Below, piece by piece: positions 23,241-34,805 of a DNA stretch of 64,000 nucleotides; the first letter of the stretch is position 1, and the number at the start of each line of letters is the position of its first letter. Location: the NCBI RefSeq assembly GCF_943734655.1, contig NC_071353.1, forward strand, positions 82,920,604-82,984,603, given 5' to 3'. The DNA comes from Sabethes cyaneus. Its lineage: Eukaryota > Arthropoda > Insecta > Diptera > Culicidae. The notes beneath the pieces were generated by a model. That model searched no databases. It was not told where the DNA came from and saw nothing but the letters and a program-made list of their open reading frames with translations. A program made the position numbers and the translations under genes.

Positions 23241-23260
23241 TATCCGGTTCGAAGGACCAA
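23241..23260 (-). other. BEL primer binding site
   Basis: Minus strand TTGGTCCTTCGAACCGG directly follows the 5' LTR end GGCTTGAACA. It looks like a complement of a tRNA 3' end, as expected for priming of minus-strand cDNA. The tRNA is not identified. Confidence 0.6.
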
Positions 23261-23741
23261 TGTTCAAGCCGAAAATAAAATTGGCTTGCGGGAAGGAAAA
23301 GGCTGGTAGCATACGACCGTGATGGCGTCTTTGCTCGGTTGAGTCCTAACCCCCCTAAAGTCTTAACACTTTAAAATAACATTTATTAACACTTAACTTT
23401 ACATAGAAATTTAATCAAACATATTGTATGGAATCAAAAATGGACTGAATTAAAACTGAATGGTTACGAAGACGCGCATGTCCTTTTTATCGGCGCAGTC
23501 CAGATAGAAATTTTCCTTTGCTATCGTCCTTGCTTCGGAAACATCCAATCGGCGTTCGCTCCCCATTGGTCGACTGAAGTGATGGTGTGATGTTGCGAAG
23601 TACTTTCGGTGGAAGTCGGGTGGCGTCCTTTTACATGTTCGATCAGGTTCGAACGCGATGCGCACATAAATTTTCCATTCGTCGTAGTAGGCATTTTTTT
23701 TTCTATTTGGTTTTTAATAATGCAATATTTTGACATTCTCA
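23261..23741 (-). repeat. BEL 5' LTR (about 481 bp)
   Basis: On the minus strand it runs TGAGAATGTC to GGCTTGAACA. It matches 14736-14900 and the two ends of 7260-7891. The base run AACCGC beyond the TGAG start is shared with the 3' LTR side, so the exact boundary could be 6 bp further out. Confidence 0.8.
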
Positions 23742-23820
23742 AACCGCTGTTCAAGCATTGAATAACTGTGTAAACCCAAGGCTTTACTTTTATTATTTAC
23801 TTATTTATTTTTTATTGTAG

Positions 23821-24951
23821 GATATATCGTTGGCTGGATTACCATTTTTCGCTTGAGGATACTAAAGATGTATCGATACACTATGAAATAATTGTACATA
23901 GTGGTAATCAACTTGTTTTTCTAATACTTGAACCAGCCGAGTATCCAGAACGCTCAATAAACCACATCTATATGCTAAGCGAGCAACGTAAAATTGTGAA
24001 AACGCAGGAAATGTATTTCCTATTTAATCAACTTCCGTATTACGAGATCAATAGAGAACTATATATTTTACGTTGTTTAGCAATAGGTACTAACATCTAA
24101 TTCTTCCATATTTTTACAAAATAATTATGTGAATCCGTTTCAGATAGATGTTATTTGTACAAATGGAATAATGTGGCGTTATTTCTACGTGTGTGTAAAG
24201 TTGATTTGGATCCGAGGAATATTGATTTAGTGGGACACGGATATAACGTAACAATTGTTTCTTATAATAAAAATTTAGTTTTTTTTTATAACGAGCCTTT
24301 ACTGCAAACTGCATCAGCTTATATGGTCATTGATCATCAAGACAAGGTTTTTGATACTCTTTTCCATCTAAACGGTCGAGTATCTTCTCTCTATCTTTAC
24401 AACGAGCACTCAACTGAAAAATTGTATATGTGTCTGTTGTATAACGAGCAACCCAAAATGATTGCATGTCACGAATTGAACATCAATATGCAAAAAAAAT
24501 CTGAACCTGCTTTAGGTAAGTAAACTTTGATGTAAATAATGTTACACCATTCTAGAAGTAGGAGGTTATAACGGGTATCAAACTGATTAGAGTAAAAACC
24601 CGTCGTTATTACCACGGGAATGACACTTTCTATTCCAACCTGTACAAAAAACCTGAATTGATCCACCTAGCGGCGTGACCTGACCTTTCTACTAGATCAT
24701 TTTTTATTTCTTGGTATCTGAATATGTAGGTATCTATAATTCAGTTAGCCATATTTTTAAGCTTCAATTTACTGCGAGCAACTATTGTATTTTCCTTACT
24801 AGACTCCAGAATGAATATATGTAGTAAATCAATTCAAAAACCAAGCTGGAATGAAAGAAATACTGCAAAAGTAGTGCCACAAACATTTCCGATTGCGGGT
24901 AACAGTAAGAGAAGAAAATTACGATTGAAATGTTCCTGCTTAAAACGCTGA
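23821..24951 (+). CDS. Last three exons of a host gene, product not recognised
   Basis: Exon 1 (23821-24086) follows an acceptor TTTATTGTAG and ends TTAGCAATAG before GTACTA. A 57-bp intron (24087-24143) ends TTTCAG. Exon 2 (24144-24515) ends CTTTAG before GTAAGT. A 287-bp intron (24516-24802) ends CCTTACTAG. Exon 3 (24803-24951) ends at TGA. The first intron joins at phase 1 (codon GAT) and the second at phase 1 (codon GAC), giving one frame of about 260 residues without stops. The protein starts IYRWLDYHFSLEDTK and includes RCYLYKWNNVALFLRV and LYMCLLYNEQPKMIACHELN. It ends with a basic tail (GNSKRRKLRLKC). The recurring Y/W-rich beta-like pattern suggests a repeat or propeller fold, but this is only an impression. 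5' exons are not in view: the acceptor lies 79 bp from the BEL 5' LTR, so the BEL stack probably sits in an intron. Confidence 0.7.
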
Positions 24952-25639
24952 AAAAAAATCTTTTTTGTTTCGACTATTTTTAATTGAAATGAAATTTTGC
25001 TGATGTGACTTTCTTTCGAAATACCAAGTCGTTCAAAATATAGAATAGCGGTGTAAATCAGGTGTAGATATAAGCGGAATACCACTGTATCGTGTGTCGC
25101 AATCAGTAAGAGACAGATAGCTACTATATGCAACAAAGTTGCTTATTTTAGTGTGTTCTACAATTTTTGTGAAGAAACTATATTTTTTGAGCGCTTTTAA
25201 AAAAAACAAACATTTGTGTCGGTTTAGGGGATTCATGGTCACCCTAATATAATACGAAAATGTGCTATATTTTATTAGTAAACTAGGCTCTAAAGAAACA
25301 ACCGTTAAAAAATTACACATTTTACCGCTAGAGTAAATTATCGCGTTTTTGAGGTTTGATCAAATCTCAATATGTAGTGAACGGAACACAACACTAATAG
25401 TTCTTACAAAACGGATAGTTTACTTTTTAAACCGACCGGTATCGGGAAATATGTTTCCCACGGGGTGATGTCCAACTGATTATCTTGAAGAGATAGAGCA
25501 TCTACATCCTTAACTTGGTCAAACTGAAGAGCTGCGATATTATTGGAGCATCGTCCTCTTTCATTAGCGGTTGTTCAGCTGTAGATATCTACATAGACTC
25601 CCAGGCATTTAACTGTGATGATTTTCGCACGTTTTGCCT
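24952..25639. other. Stretch without recognised features
   Basis: Downstream of the host gene stop. AT-rich, with no motif-bearing frame and no terminal repeats. No clear AATAAA was noted soon after the stop. Confidence 0.4.
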
Positions 25640-25771
25640 TTCTATTATATGAAAATATAGTATAAGGAATCACTCGAAAAACCGAAAATCGAAAGAAAGC
25701 CTAGCGGGACGAATGTCATATATCATTCGACTCAGTTTCGAAAACTTTTCGAGAACAGTTTCGAAGCATTT
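25640..25771 (+). repeat. Left half of a dispersed repeat with a central GT tract
   Basis: Contains the block GGGACGAATGTCATATATCA then TTCGACTCAGTTTCGA directly before the GT tract. From memory, mosquito repeats of this type continue after the GT tract with GGAGATGGCTGGACCGATTT, and that block is found at 34974, on the far side of two R1-clade elements. Confidence 0.55.
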
Positions 25772-25901
<130 letters not shown>

Positions 25902-26072
25902 TTTTTTTTTTATGTGAGGAAACGCTCTATGCCAGGCACACTGATGATGTATGTGGCACAGTGTGGGACTCTAACCCACTAAAAACCTCACGGGCGTCTG
26001 ACCTTAACCCCCCCGGAACTACCGTTAAGTATTACTTCGGGGGGAGGCTGTGTTTGTAAACTGCTCCGTACA

Positions 26073-26610
26073 CCTGTCGAGACGTGAACCGATCCGGGGA
26101 TGGCGACTTTCATAACGTCCACTCCTTCACAGCCACCCTCTCAGGGTTCTGCCATTCTTGATGCTACTCCTGCTCCTTCACCGTCCACTTTCCTTGCACC
26201 TGTCGAGACGTGTACCGATCCAGAGATGGCGACCATCATGACTTCCATCTCCTCACGGCCACCCTCGCAGGGTTTCTTATTGGGCTCAGCACTACTCAGT
26301 TGAGTTCGCCACTGCACTTCCACTTCGCCTGTCGAGACGCGAACCGATCCGCCCTCGTAATGTTTCTGTCCAAGCTTGGTTTGCTCCGTCCCGCTCGTTA
26401 CTCCACCGATGCGTCTGTCGAGACAATGCTAATCGGGATGCATAATTCGCTGATCGTTTCTTCACTGTCGTTGCAGTTGCAACCTACTCTGTACGCTCTG
26501 CCTGTGCACTGCTCCGTACACCTGTCGAGACGTGCACCGATGCTGGGACGGCGACCAACTTAACGTCCATCCCTTCACGGCCACCCTCGCAGGATTTCTT
26601 TCCGTGAGTG
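26073..26610. repeat. Tandem repeats in the 3' UTR of the truncated R1-clade copy
   Basis: CTGTCGAGACGTG followed by CCGATCC and ATGGCGACC-like sequence starts at about 26074, 26201, 26329 and 26520, with a degenerate unit at about 26417. The usual period is about 128 bp. Units share CCTTCACGGCCACCCTCGCA. Confidence 0.75.
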
Positions 26611-26740
26611 TTGTTATTTTGTCAACTTTCACTCTGCTATCGTCGACTCGAGTAGTCCCCGGCGGTGAAGCTACCCTACTCTGACGAGAAGTTCCCCGGC
26701 GGTGAAACATTCCCCGAGACCGATTACATGAGACCTTTTT

Positions 26741-28985
26741 TTAAGGACTCGACTGTTGATCCTCGCGCCATTTTCGCTGCAGCGCCGACATGATTTGTGT
26801 GATGGTTCGGCTGATTATATTCCACGTGTGAATGTCGCGACACATTTTTTGGACTACATTATCTGGGCTGGAATCCTCACCGCTGGTGGCAAACATTTCG
26901 CTTCGCATTGCCCCGAATCGTGGGCAGACAAACACTACGTGCTCCGGTGTTTCTTCTACTTCAGCGCACTCCGGACAGAGAGGTGACTCTGCGTGACCGA
27001 ATCTATGTAGGTACTTTCTGAAGCAACCGTGGCCTGACAAGAATTGAGTCAGGTGGAAGTCGACTTCCCCGTGTTTCCTGTTCATCCACGTGGACACATT
27101 CGGGATCAGCCGATGAGTCCATCTTCCATTGATTGCATTGTCCCATTCCACTTGCCACTTACGCAATGTATCTACCCGTGTTCGTTTTCGAGCTCCGCCG
27201 AGGCCTCTATTTCTGTAGCATTCTAGATCCTCCTCCAATACCAATCCAATGGGAATCATGCCGGCAATGACGCAGACCGCTTCCAGTGATATGGTGCGGT
27301 AGGCGCTCGCTACTCTCATGCTCATCAGTCTGTACGTACTATTCAACCGCGATAGATTTCTTTTCGTTCTTAATGCCGAGATCCATGCAGGGCTGCCATA
27401 CCTAAGTATTGACGTGGTAACACTAGCCAGGAGCCTCCTCTTACTACTATTTATCGCCGAATTGTTCGGCAAGATTCTGGTTAGCGCTGTGATCGCTTTT
27501 GCTGCCTTCTGACAGGCATAATCTACGTGGCTATTGAAATTTAGTCGGTCGTCGATGATCACGCCCAGCTGCTTCACGTCCCGCTTAGAGTCGATGATGC
27601 ATTCTCCAACTATGATCTTGCTGCACTGCCTTTCGGTTGCTAATCACTACTACCTCTGTTTTATGATGAGCTAATGCCAGCCTATTCTCTCCCATCCAAT
27701 CTTCCACCATATGTATGGATTCCATGGCGAGTACCTCCACCTCTTCTCTTGATTCGCCAGTTACTACCAACGCCACATCATCAGCGAAGCCGACAATTTC
27801 CACACCCCTGGGGAGGTTCAGCTTCAATACTCCATCGTATATCGCGTTCCATAACGTCGGGCCAAGGATGGAGCCCTGGGGAACGCCTGCCGTGATTGTA
27901 ATCCTTCTCTCCCCTCTGTCTGTCTCGTATATCAGTGTACGATTATGAAAGTAACTTTTCAAAATCCTGCAGAGATGCACAGGAACCGTCATGCTAACCA
28001 GCGAACGGGCGATTGCTTCCCAGCTGGCGCTATTAAAAGCATTCCTCACGTCTAAAGTGACCACCGCACAATAGCGATTTCCTCTTCTTTGTTGTTTCTG
28101 GGCCTTTTCCGCGGCATCCACTACCATTCGTATGGCATCTATTGTGGACCGGCCTTTCCGGAAGCCGAACTGCTTGTTTGACAGGCCGTTCTCACTCTCC
28201 GTGTACTTGGTGAGTCTATTCAGGATTACTCTCTCTAGCAGCTTGCCAACCGTATCCAGTAGACATATAGGCCTATACGCTGAGGGATTGCCGGGGGGTT
28301 TACCCGGCTTCGGCAGCAACACCAGCTTCTGGCGCTTCCAGGTCTCAGGAAAGCTACCTTCGTCAACGCATTTCTGCAGTGTGGTCCTAAACATGTCTGG
28401 ATTCTCCATGATTGCTACTTCCAAAGCCAGGTTCGGAATTCCGTCTGGACCTGGGGCTTTCTTTCCCTTCATGGCCTTCGCCAGCTCGATTAACTCCTCG
28501 TTGGTGATTCGAGCTTCCTCTACGTGCTCCGTCCTCTCGCCATACGGGGGGCTTGGCCAGAGTGTTATTTCATGTTGCGGAAACAACCCGTCGATAATGG
28601 CTTTCATCTTCTCCGGACACCTTTCGTGTGGTACAAAAGGACCTTTAATTTTTGACATGGCAACTCTGTAAGCATCTCCCCAAGGATTCGCGTTGGCGCT
28701 ACGACAAAGTTCCTCAAAGCAAGATTTCTTGCTGAGCTTAATTGCTTTGTTAAGTGCGGTTCTTGCTATCCTGTGCACTAGTATTCTTTCTTCTCTATCG
28801 GCCTCGTTGCGAGCCCGCTGACTTCTCCTTCTGGCACGAAGGCAATTTGCCCGTAGTTCGGCGATCGTCGTGTTCCACCAGTAGACTGGGCGGCGACCGT
28901 TCTTCGGTCTCTTTATCCTCGGCATAGTGGCATCGCACGCTCGTGTTAATACTGCCGTCAGCACTTTCGTACTTAGGTTCGAAGG
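26741..28985 (-). pseudogene. ORF2 of the truncated R1-clade copy (RT, no endonuclease)
   Basis: Starts inside the linker after the endonuclease (LTRACDATMPRIKRPKNGRR). RT motifs are KKAPGPDGIPN (about 28460), NKQFGFRKGRSTIDAI (about 28175), VVTLDVRNAFNSASW (about 28060), AGVPQGSILGPTLWN (about 27890) and VGFADDVALVV (about 27800). A frameshift near 27600-27640 separates the rest. The rest runs QLGVIIDDRLNFNSHVDYAC to the C-terminal finger CPECAEVEETPEHVVFVC (CX2CX7HX4C, about 26975-26920) typical of the R1 clade, and ends at 26741. The missing 5' quarter and the frameshift make it inactive. Confidence 0.85.
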
Positions 28986-29024
28986 AATGCTTTGAAACCT
29001 GAGCGCTTCAACAAATACACACTT

Positions 29025-29588
<564 letters not shown>

Positions 29589-29779
29589 GAGTAGGGAAAT
29601 CTGCTATCAGACACCTGAAAAGACAGCTCAGGGAGTGGGGTTTGGTATCCCGTGAAGATCGTGGAGATCCAGACCCACTAAAACCCTACTCGAGTCTCCA
29701 GCCTCAATCCCCCCTGGAACCACCTTATCGGTATTACTTCAGGGAGGGGCTATTGTGCTTAACGCACGCTCTTAGATAA

Positions 29780-32700
29780 CTACTGGACTATGGTAGTTAG
29801 GCTGTTTATTCGCCGTTGATCGGCTTTCCAACGATTTTGTAGCTCAAGTACGATCTGGGTAGCAGCCGCATTGACCGCACCCCAGACGTCCGAGCTAGAA
29901 CACATCCTTTGGACTAAGTTATCCGGAGTAGTGTCCTGTCCGCTAACTGCCATCATGTTGCTTCTCACGCCCTCGAAACGAGGGCATATGAAGAAAGCAT
30001 GTTCTGCAGTTTCCTCAACGTCCGCGCATTCAGGACACTCGGGGGACTCCGCATGCCCAAATTTGTGCAGATACTGTCTAAAACAACCATGCCCTGACAG
30101 AATCTGTGTCAGGTGGAAGTTGACTTCGCCATGACGCCTGTTGACCCATCCGGATAGTTCCGGGATAAGTCTATGTGTCCACCGGCCTTTTGTGGAATCA
30201 GACCATGCCCGCTGCCATGTGATCATCGAGGCCGATCTTGTGGTACTCCGTATGCCTCTAGTTCCACGTTGGTTGAAGCACTCTACGTCCTCGCTGATGA
30301 TGATACCAATAGGCATCATACCCGCTAAGACGCAGATTGCGTCATGTGAAACTGTGCGGTACGCACTCGCCACTCTTAAGCACATGAGACGATAGGTGCT
30401 TTCCAGCTTGGCTAGATAGCTTTTGGTACCTAACGCCGATGACCACACCGGCCCGCCATACCTGAGTATGGACTGGACCACGTTGGCTAAAAGCCTTCGC
30501 TTGCTGCCATATACCGCAGAGCTATTAGACATCATACGAGACAATGCCGAAATAGCTGTGGAAGCCTTCTTGCAGGCATAGTCGACGTGGCTCCCGAACT
30601 TGAGCTTGTCGTCGACCATGACTCCAAGGAGTTTTAAGAACCGCGTTGACGAAATAGTGCAGTCCCCGACACTGATATTTGCTTGCTGCACCGACTTGCG
30701 GTTGTTAACCACGATAACCTCCGTTTTATGATGCGCTAGATCCAGTTTCCTGGATCGCATCCAATCTTCAACAATGCTTATAGAGTGAGCAGCCGTCAAC
30801 TCAACCTCTCTGATAGATTCACCGTAGACTTCCAAGGTGATATCGTCCGCAAAGCCGACAATCGCCACCCCTACCGGAAACTTTAGCTTCAACACCTCGT
30901 CATACATGACGTTCCACAACACCGGGCCCAGTATGGAACCTTGCGGAACCCCTGAGGTGATTGGAACGCATTTCTGACCATCCACCGTGTTGTAGCATAG
31001 CACACGATTCTGGAAATAATTTTCCAGAATTCTGTACAGCGACACCGGCACTTGGACGTTCCGAAGCGAGCTGGCTATGGAGTCCCAGCTAGCGCTATTA
31101 AACGCATTTCTCACGTCGAGCGTGACAACTGCGCAATAACGAATACCTGTCCTCTTGGGCTGGATTGCCACCTCGGCTGTCTTAGTGACAGACAAGATGG
31201 CATCCACCGTAGATTTGCCTTTTCGGAAGCCGAATTGGTTCCTTGACAGACCGTTTGTACCCTCCGTGTACTGTACGAGTCTGTTAAGGATAACCCTCTC
31301 CAGCACCTTGCCGGCAGTATCGAGTAGACAGATCGGCCTATATGACGAGGGGACACCCGGAGGTTTTCCCGGCTTCGGCAATAGGACCAGGTTCTGTCGC
31401 TTCCATCTGTCCGGGAACTGGCCAGCTTCCAGGCATCTATTCATTACTGCCCCGAATAATTCGGGAGCCTCCAAAATAGCCGCTTTAATGGCCATATTCG
31501 GGATACCGTCTGGCCCCGGTGCCTTGCTCACCTTTAGGGATTTAGCGATATCAATGAGTTCCTCGTTCGTAACCGTCACTTCCTCCCCGACCTCCAAACC
31601 GCCGTCGCCCACGTTACTTTGGATGTTCGGCTGGGAGGCCGACCATCCTACGCTATGGTCTGAGATACTGGAACGTCGGCCGTGGGACGACTCAGCGGTC
31701 TGAGGCCAGGGCCTTGGCTCGTGGCGCGGAAAGAGGCCCTCGATGATCCGCTCCAGCATCTCTGGCGATTGCTCAGCGGGCGCCATCACACCCTTGGTCT
31801 TTGCCATTACGACTCTGTAGGCATCACCCCACGGGTTCGCATTGGCACTAGCACATAACCTTTCAAAGCAGTCTCGTTTACTAGCTTTTATCCCGCTCTT
31901 AAGCGCTGCGCGTGCAGCAACGAGTGCTACTCGACATTCAGCCCTGCTTTCATCCGAACGAGCTCTTTGCATAATTCTACTCGCACGAAAGCACGCTCCG
32001 CGGAGTTCCGCAATTTCATCTGTCCACCAGTAAGCCGGTGACCTGCCATACCTAGGACGACCTTTCCTAGGCATGGTAGCGTCACATGCTCGCGACAGTA
32101 CCTCAACCAAATGATCAGCGTTCGGATCGGGCATACCGCGATCACCGCACTCTCTCCGGATCGCTTCCACAAATACTTCGGGATCGAAGTATGATGTCTT
32201 CCATCCACGGGTGGTTGGAGTGTTGGCCCTACTCGCCGCCTGCCGCCTCGTTATCTGACCGACACCATAGCGGACCGCCTGGTGGTCACTGTGAGTGTAG
32301 CCATTATCTACCCGCCAGTCTCCTATCAGACCAGGACTGCCGAAAGTCACGTCGATGATAGACTCCGCACCGTTCCTACTGAAGGTACTTGTGTTGCCGA
32401 CGTTGGCCAGATCTACGTTAAGCTTTGCCAGAGCTTCAAGCAGAATCCGACCCCTATGGTTCGTGCGACGACTTCCCCACTCTACCGCCCAAGCGTTAAA
32501 GTCGCCCGCCACAACCACCGGCCTTAAACCAGACAGCACAACTGATACTCGGTCTACCATCCGCGTAAACTGCTCGATAGACCAACTCGGCGGAGCATAA
32601 CAACTGCAGTAGAACACTCCACCCACTTTGGCAACCGCAAACCCCTCGTCTGCAGTTGACACAACCTCCTGGACCGGGAACCTGCTTGTTGTCCATATAG

Positions 32701-32860
32701 CCGCCGTCGCAGACCTATCCGAGACCCAGTTGCCGTTTCCGGCAGGGACGCGATATGGATCCGAGACTATGGCAATGTCCATTGCTGACTCAGAAACTGC
32801 TTGGTGTAACAGCTGCTGAGCTGTGCTGCAGTGGTTCAGGTTGAGTTGTGTCACTTGCAC
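29780..32860 (-). CDS. R1-clade ORF2: AP endonuclease, reverse transcriptase, C-terminal finger
   Basis: About 1026 codons, uninterrupted. Endonuclease residues about 1-220: LNLNHCSTAQQLL, DIAIVSDPYRVP, VVAGDFNAWAVEWGSR, SIIDVTFGS and YTHSDHQAV, with the key N, D and H residues present. RT from about residue 450: KAPGPDGIPNMAIK, RNQFGFRKGKSTVDAI, VTLDVRNAFNSASW, SGVPQGSILGPVLWN and the catalytic FADD (VGFADDITLEV). Near the C-terminus is CPECADVEETAEHAFFIC, the CX2CX7HX4C finger of R1-clade proteins. The endonuclease cuts the microsatellite target and the RT copies element RNA onto it. The frame follows ORF1 in a one-base overlap, TAGTG. The first codon would be GTG, where R1-clade relatives use a TAATG stop-start junction. 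Confidence 0.92.
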   Translation of the reverse strand: MQVTQLNLNHCSTAQQLLHQAVSESAMDIAIVSDPYRVPAGNGNWVSDRSATAAIWTTSRFPVQEVVSTADEGFAVAKVGGVFYCSCYAPPSWSIEQFTRMVDRVSVVLSGLRPVVVAGDFNAWAVEWGSRRTNHRGRILLEALAKLNVDLANVGNTSTFSRNGAESIIDVTFGSPGLIGDWRVDNGYTHSDHQAVRYGVGQITRRQAASRANTPTTRGWKTSYFDPEVFVEAIRRECGDRGMPDPNADHLVEVLSRACDATMPRKGRPRYGRSPAYWWTDEIAELRGACFRASRIMQRARSDESRAECRVALVAARAALKSGIKASKRDCFERLCASANANPWGDAYRVVMAKTKGVMAPAEQSPEMLERIIEGLFPRHEPRPWPQTAESSHGRRSSISDHSVGWSASQPNIQSNVGDGGLEVGEEVTVTNEELIDIAKSLKVSKAPGPDGIPNMAIKAAILEAPELFGAVMNRCLEAGQFPDRWKRQNLVLLPKPGKPPGVPSSYRPICLLDTAGKVLERVILNRLVQYTEGTNGLSRNQFGFRKGKSTVDAILSVTKTAEVAIQPKRTGIRYCAVVTLDVRNAFNSASWDSIASSLRNVQVPVSLYRILENYFQNRVLCYNTVDGQKCVPITSGVPQGSILGPVLWNVMYDEVLKLKFPVGVAIVGFADDITLEVYGESIREVELTAAHSISIVEDWMRSRKLDLAHHKTEVIVVNNRKSVQQANISVGDCTISSTRFLKLLGVMVDDKLKFGSHVDYACKKASTAISALSRMMSNSSAVYGSKRRLLANVVQSILRYGGPVWSSALGTKSYLAKLESTYRLMCLRVASAYRTVSHDAICVLAGMMPIGIIISEDVECFNQRGTRGIRSTTRSASMITWQRAWSDSTKGRWTHRLIPELSGWVNRRHGEVNFHLTQILSGHGCFRQYLHKFGHAESPECPECADVEETAEHAFFICPRFEGVRSNMMAVSGQDTTPDNLVQRMCSSSDVWGAVNAAATQIVLELQNRWKADQRRINSLTTIVQ

Positions 32861-34332
32861 TATGAACGTGGCTTAGTCGCCGGCGCACCGGCCGGGCACC
32901 TTGGACCTCCCGTTACGTGCTTTGCGTCCCGTTTACCGGTGCAGATCAGGCACTTAGGAGGCTCCGCGCAGTCCTTTGCTTTATGGCCAGCACTGCCACA
33001 TCTCCTGCACAACTGGCTCCTATCTGGCCCCTTGCAGTTCCAGGCTTTATGTCCGTGCTCGAAACACCGGAAGCAAGCTTCCGACTGCTTGGACACGCTC
33101 AGTGGGCATACCGACCACCCCACTTTTAGCCTAGCAGCTTTCAGGGCTTTGTTTCCGTCAATCAGCGGAAGTCGTATGGTGGCTACCTGGGTCCCGGCCG
33201 GACCCTTGCGTAGGCGAACCGCCTCGGTTGCCACCACCACTCCACTTTGCTCTTTGAGAGCTTGTACGACCTCACGCACTTCGGTGATCTCGTCCAGGTT
33301 CTTAAGCTGGAGAGTCACTTCTGGTGTGAGAGCACGTACCTTCACTCCGTCCCCGAGCACTCCTTCCGCTATTGGCTTGTATGCGGAACTCTTCTTTGTG
33401 GCGTCCTTCTTTAACTCGAGGATCATATCGCCCGTGCGTGAGCGGCGGATGCTCCGTACGTCCGCGCCCAGATCCTTGAGTAGGGCGTCTCCTCTCATGG
33501 CCTTCAGAACCTCCGAGTATTTCGACCCGTCGGTTTTCAGGATAAGAGCGTCGCCCTTCTTCGCTCGCTTTCTTGCCGGTTTAGGTGGAGCAGTTTTTTT
33601 ACTGGAGCCTCCTCCGCCTTTTCTCTTGGCCCTAACCTCGGTCCACGGGCCACCTGTCTTGGAGCTTCCCGCTGGTTCATCGGTTAGCTCTGCCAACCCG
33701 CTAGCCTGAGGGCTTTTACCGATCAGGCGTTTTTTCGGTCCGTCAGGGGTGCTATCCCCCGGGGACTGTCTCAGGCGCTTAGCGGATGCCTTACCGCTGC
33801 TGGTAGCGCCTTCCGTAGCCTCCTGGGCCGCGTTACGACACTCCGTCAACGGGCAAGCGTCCGTTTGTACTGCCTTCGACGCCTTCACGGTCACCTTCTT
33901 AGCCTCTCCTGCACGGGCCACGAGGTCGTTGTGCGTTTTGGTCGCTGCATTCAAGGTTCTCCGAAGCATGAGCAAGCTCTGCTTCAGGTCCTTGGAGAAA
34001 TTTCCGCGACCTGACGTGAACTCGATTATTACCTCGAGCTGCTGTGACGCTGCTACCACTTTAGGTACAGCATCTCTATTTTTCTCCATCGCCCTGATAA
34101 GCGCTGGGCCGTTCATCGCTGTGTCCGGCGTGGTAGGCATACCGCTGCCTTTGCCACCCACACTAGCGCTCCTAGTTGCATCCTTCTCCACCCTTGGTGG
34201 AGAACGCTGGATGCCTCCTCTAGCGAACGGGTTTTCCACCGTATCCACACTTGTTATATTTTTGATTTTGTCTTCCATAAGAATCCCACGAGTTGAGGGG
34301 AAAGAAAAGTCCGCCACATCAGAGCCCCTCAT
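32860..34332 (-). CDS. R1-clade ORF1: Gag-like RNA-binding protein with zinc knuckles
   Basis: 490 codons from ATG at 34332 (MRGSDVADFSF) to TAG at 32860. The N-terminal half is low-complexity and basic with a helical segment (about residues 80-150). The middle has a lysine-rich stretch (RAKRKGGGGSSKK). The C-terminus carries CFRCFEHGHKAWNC and CRRCGSAGHKAKDC (both CX2CX4HX4C), then a third, variant knuckle CLICTGKRDAKHVTGGPRC. Such proteins coat element RNA and guide the particle to its nuclear target. No stops or frameshifts. It overlaps the ORF2 start by one base. Confidence 0.9.
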   Translation of the reverse strand: MRGSDVADFSFPSTRGILMEDKIKNITSVDTVENPFARGGIQRSPPRVEKDATRSASVGGKGSGMPTTPDTAMNGPALIRAMEKNRDAVPKVVAASQQLEVIIEFTSGRGNFSKDLKQSLLMLRRTLNAATKTHNDLVARAGEAKKVTVKASKAVQTDACPLTECRNAAQEATEGATSSGKASAKRLRQSPGDSTPDGPKKRLIGKSPQASGLAELTDEPAGSSKTGGPWTEVRAKRKGGGGSSKKTAPPKPARKRAKKGDALILKTDGSKYSEVLKAMRGDALLKDLGADVRSIRRSRTGDMILELKKDATKKSSAYKPIAEGVLGDGVKVRALTPEVTLQLKNLDEITEVREVVQALKEQSGVVVATEAVRLRKGPAGTQVATIRLPLIDGNKALKAARLKVGWSVCPLSVSKQSEACFRCFEHGHKAWNCKGPDRSQLCRRCGSAGHKAKDCAEPPKCLICTGKRDAKHVTGGPRCPAGAPATKPRS

Positions 34333-34805
34333 GATGCGGTAAGGGCTGATTACTGTGGAGGGCGCTCTGGTACTCCACAGGCTCCGTTTGAGGCTGAGTA
34401 TTTATAGAACCCCCCCCACCATTCATCCCTCGGCACGGGTCGCATGACACCTTGGATTAGGGGTTTATCCATTCATGTTTTTACTTTTAGCCATGGATAA
34501 TAGCTATTAAAACCATCCTCCTTTGGGGGCTTTGGACCCTCTGCTCAGGTTCTCGGTATTTTCAGGTTCATCGAACATGCTTCTACCGAGATCCGTCATT
34601 TGCAGGCGGAGAGTTTACACTCAGCCTTCGCATGAGTGCCCCCTTCTCTGTCCGCATACGACCCTAGTTTCCACCGGTTGTCCGATTTCCACTAAGGAGC
34701 GTATCCCGGATGGTACCACGAGGAGGTAGAGATAGGAGTTGCTAAATAAGAGGCTGTGGAACTTCGTGATAGTTCTGGAGCGCATTATTCAACCATTTAC
34801 CATCC
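34333..34805 (-). other. 5' UTR / presumed internal promoter region of the R1-clade element
   Basis: No open frame with motifs. The sequence from the GT tract boundary to the ORF1 ATG includes a C9 run (about 34410) and a direct-looking TGGTACCACG block. In this clade transcription usually starts at the element 5' end, but no promoter motif is identified here. Confidence 0.45.

Larger units (their letters stand above)
7260..23741 (-). mobile_element. BEL/Pao LTR retrotransposon with nested insertions
   Basis: A minus-strand LTR element. 5' LTR 23261-23741, primer binding site 23241-23260, gag from about 22990 down to 18900 (interrupted), protease/RT/RNase H/integrase from 18970 down to about 14950, and a 3' LTR in two pieces (14736-14900 and 7260-7891). 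The family is set by the CCHC plus HHTLLH knuckle pair, the DSGSQVNFI protease motif and the YVDD RT with BEL-like flanks. The 3' LTR is broken by a 6.8-kb non-LTR element and by a 256-bp insertion. Gag is broken by a 3-kb element with long TIRs. Removing the insertions leaves a roughly 6.4-kb element. Nonsense changes and frameshifts make it inactive. No convincing TSD for the BEL element itself is visible. Confidence 0.8.

Noticed and set aside
32831..34342. Plus-strand frames of 197 and 292 codons
   Set aside because: Antisense shadows of R1-clade ORF1; no motifs.
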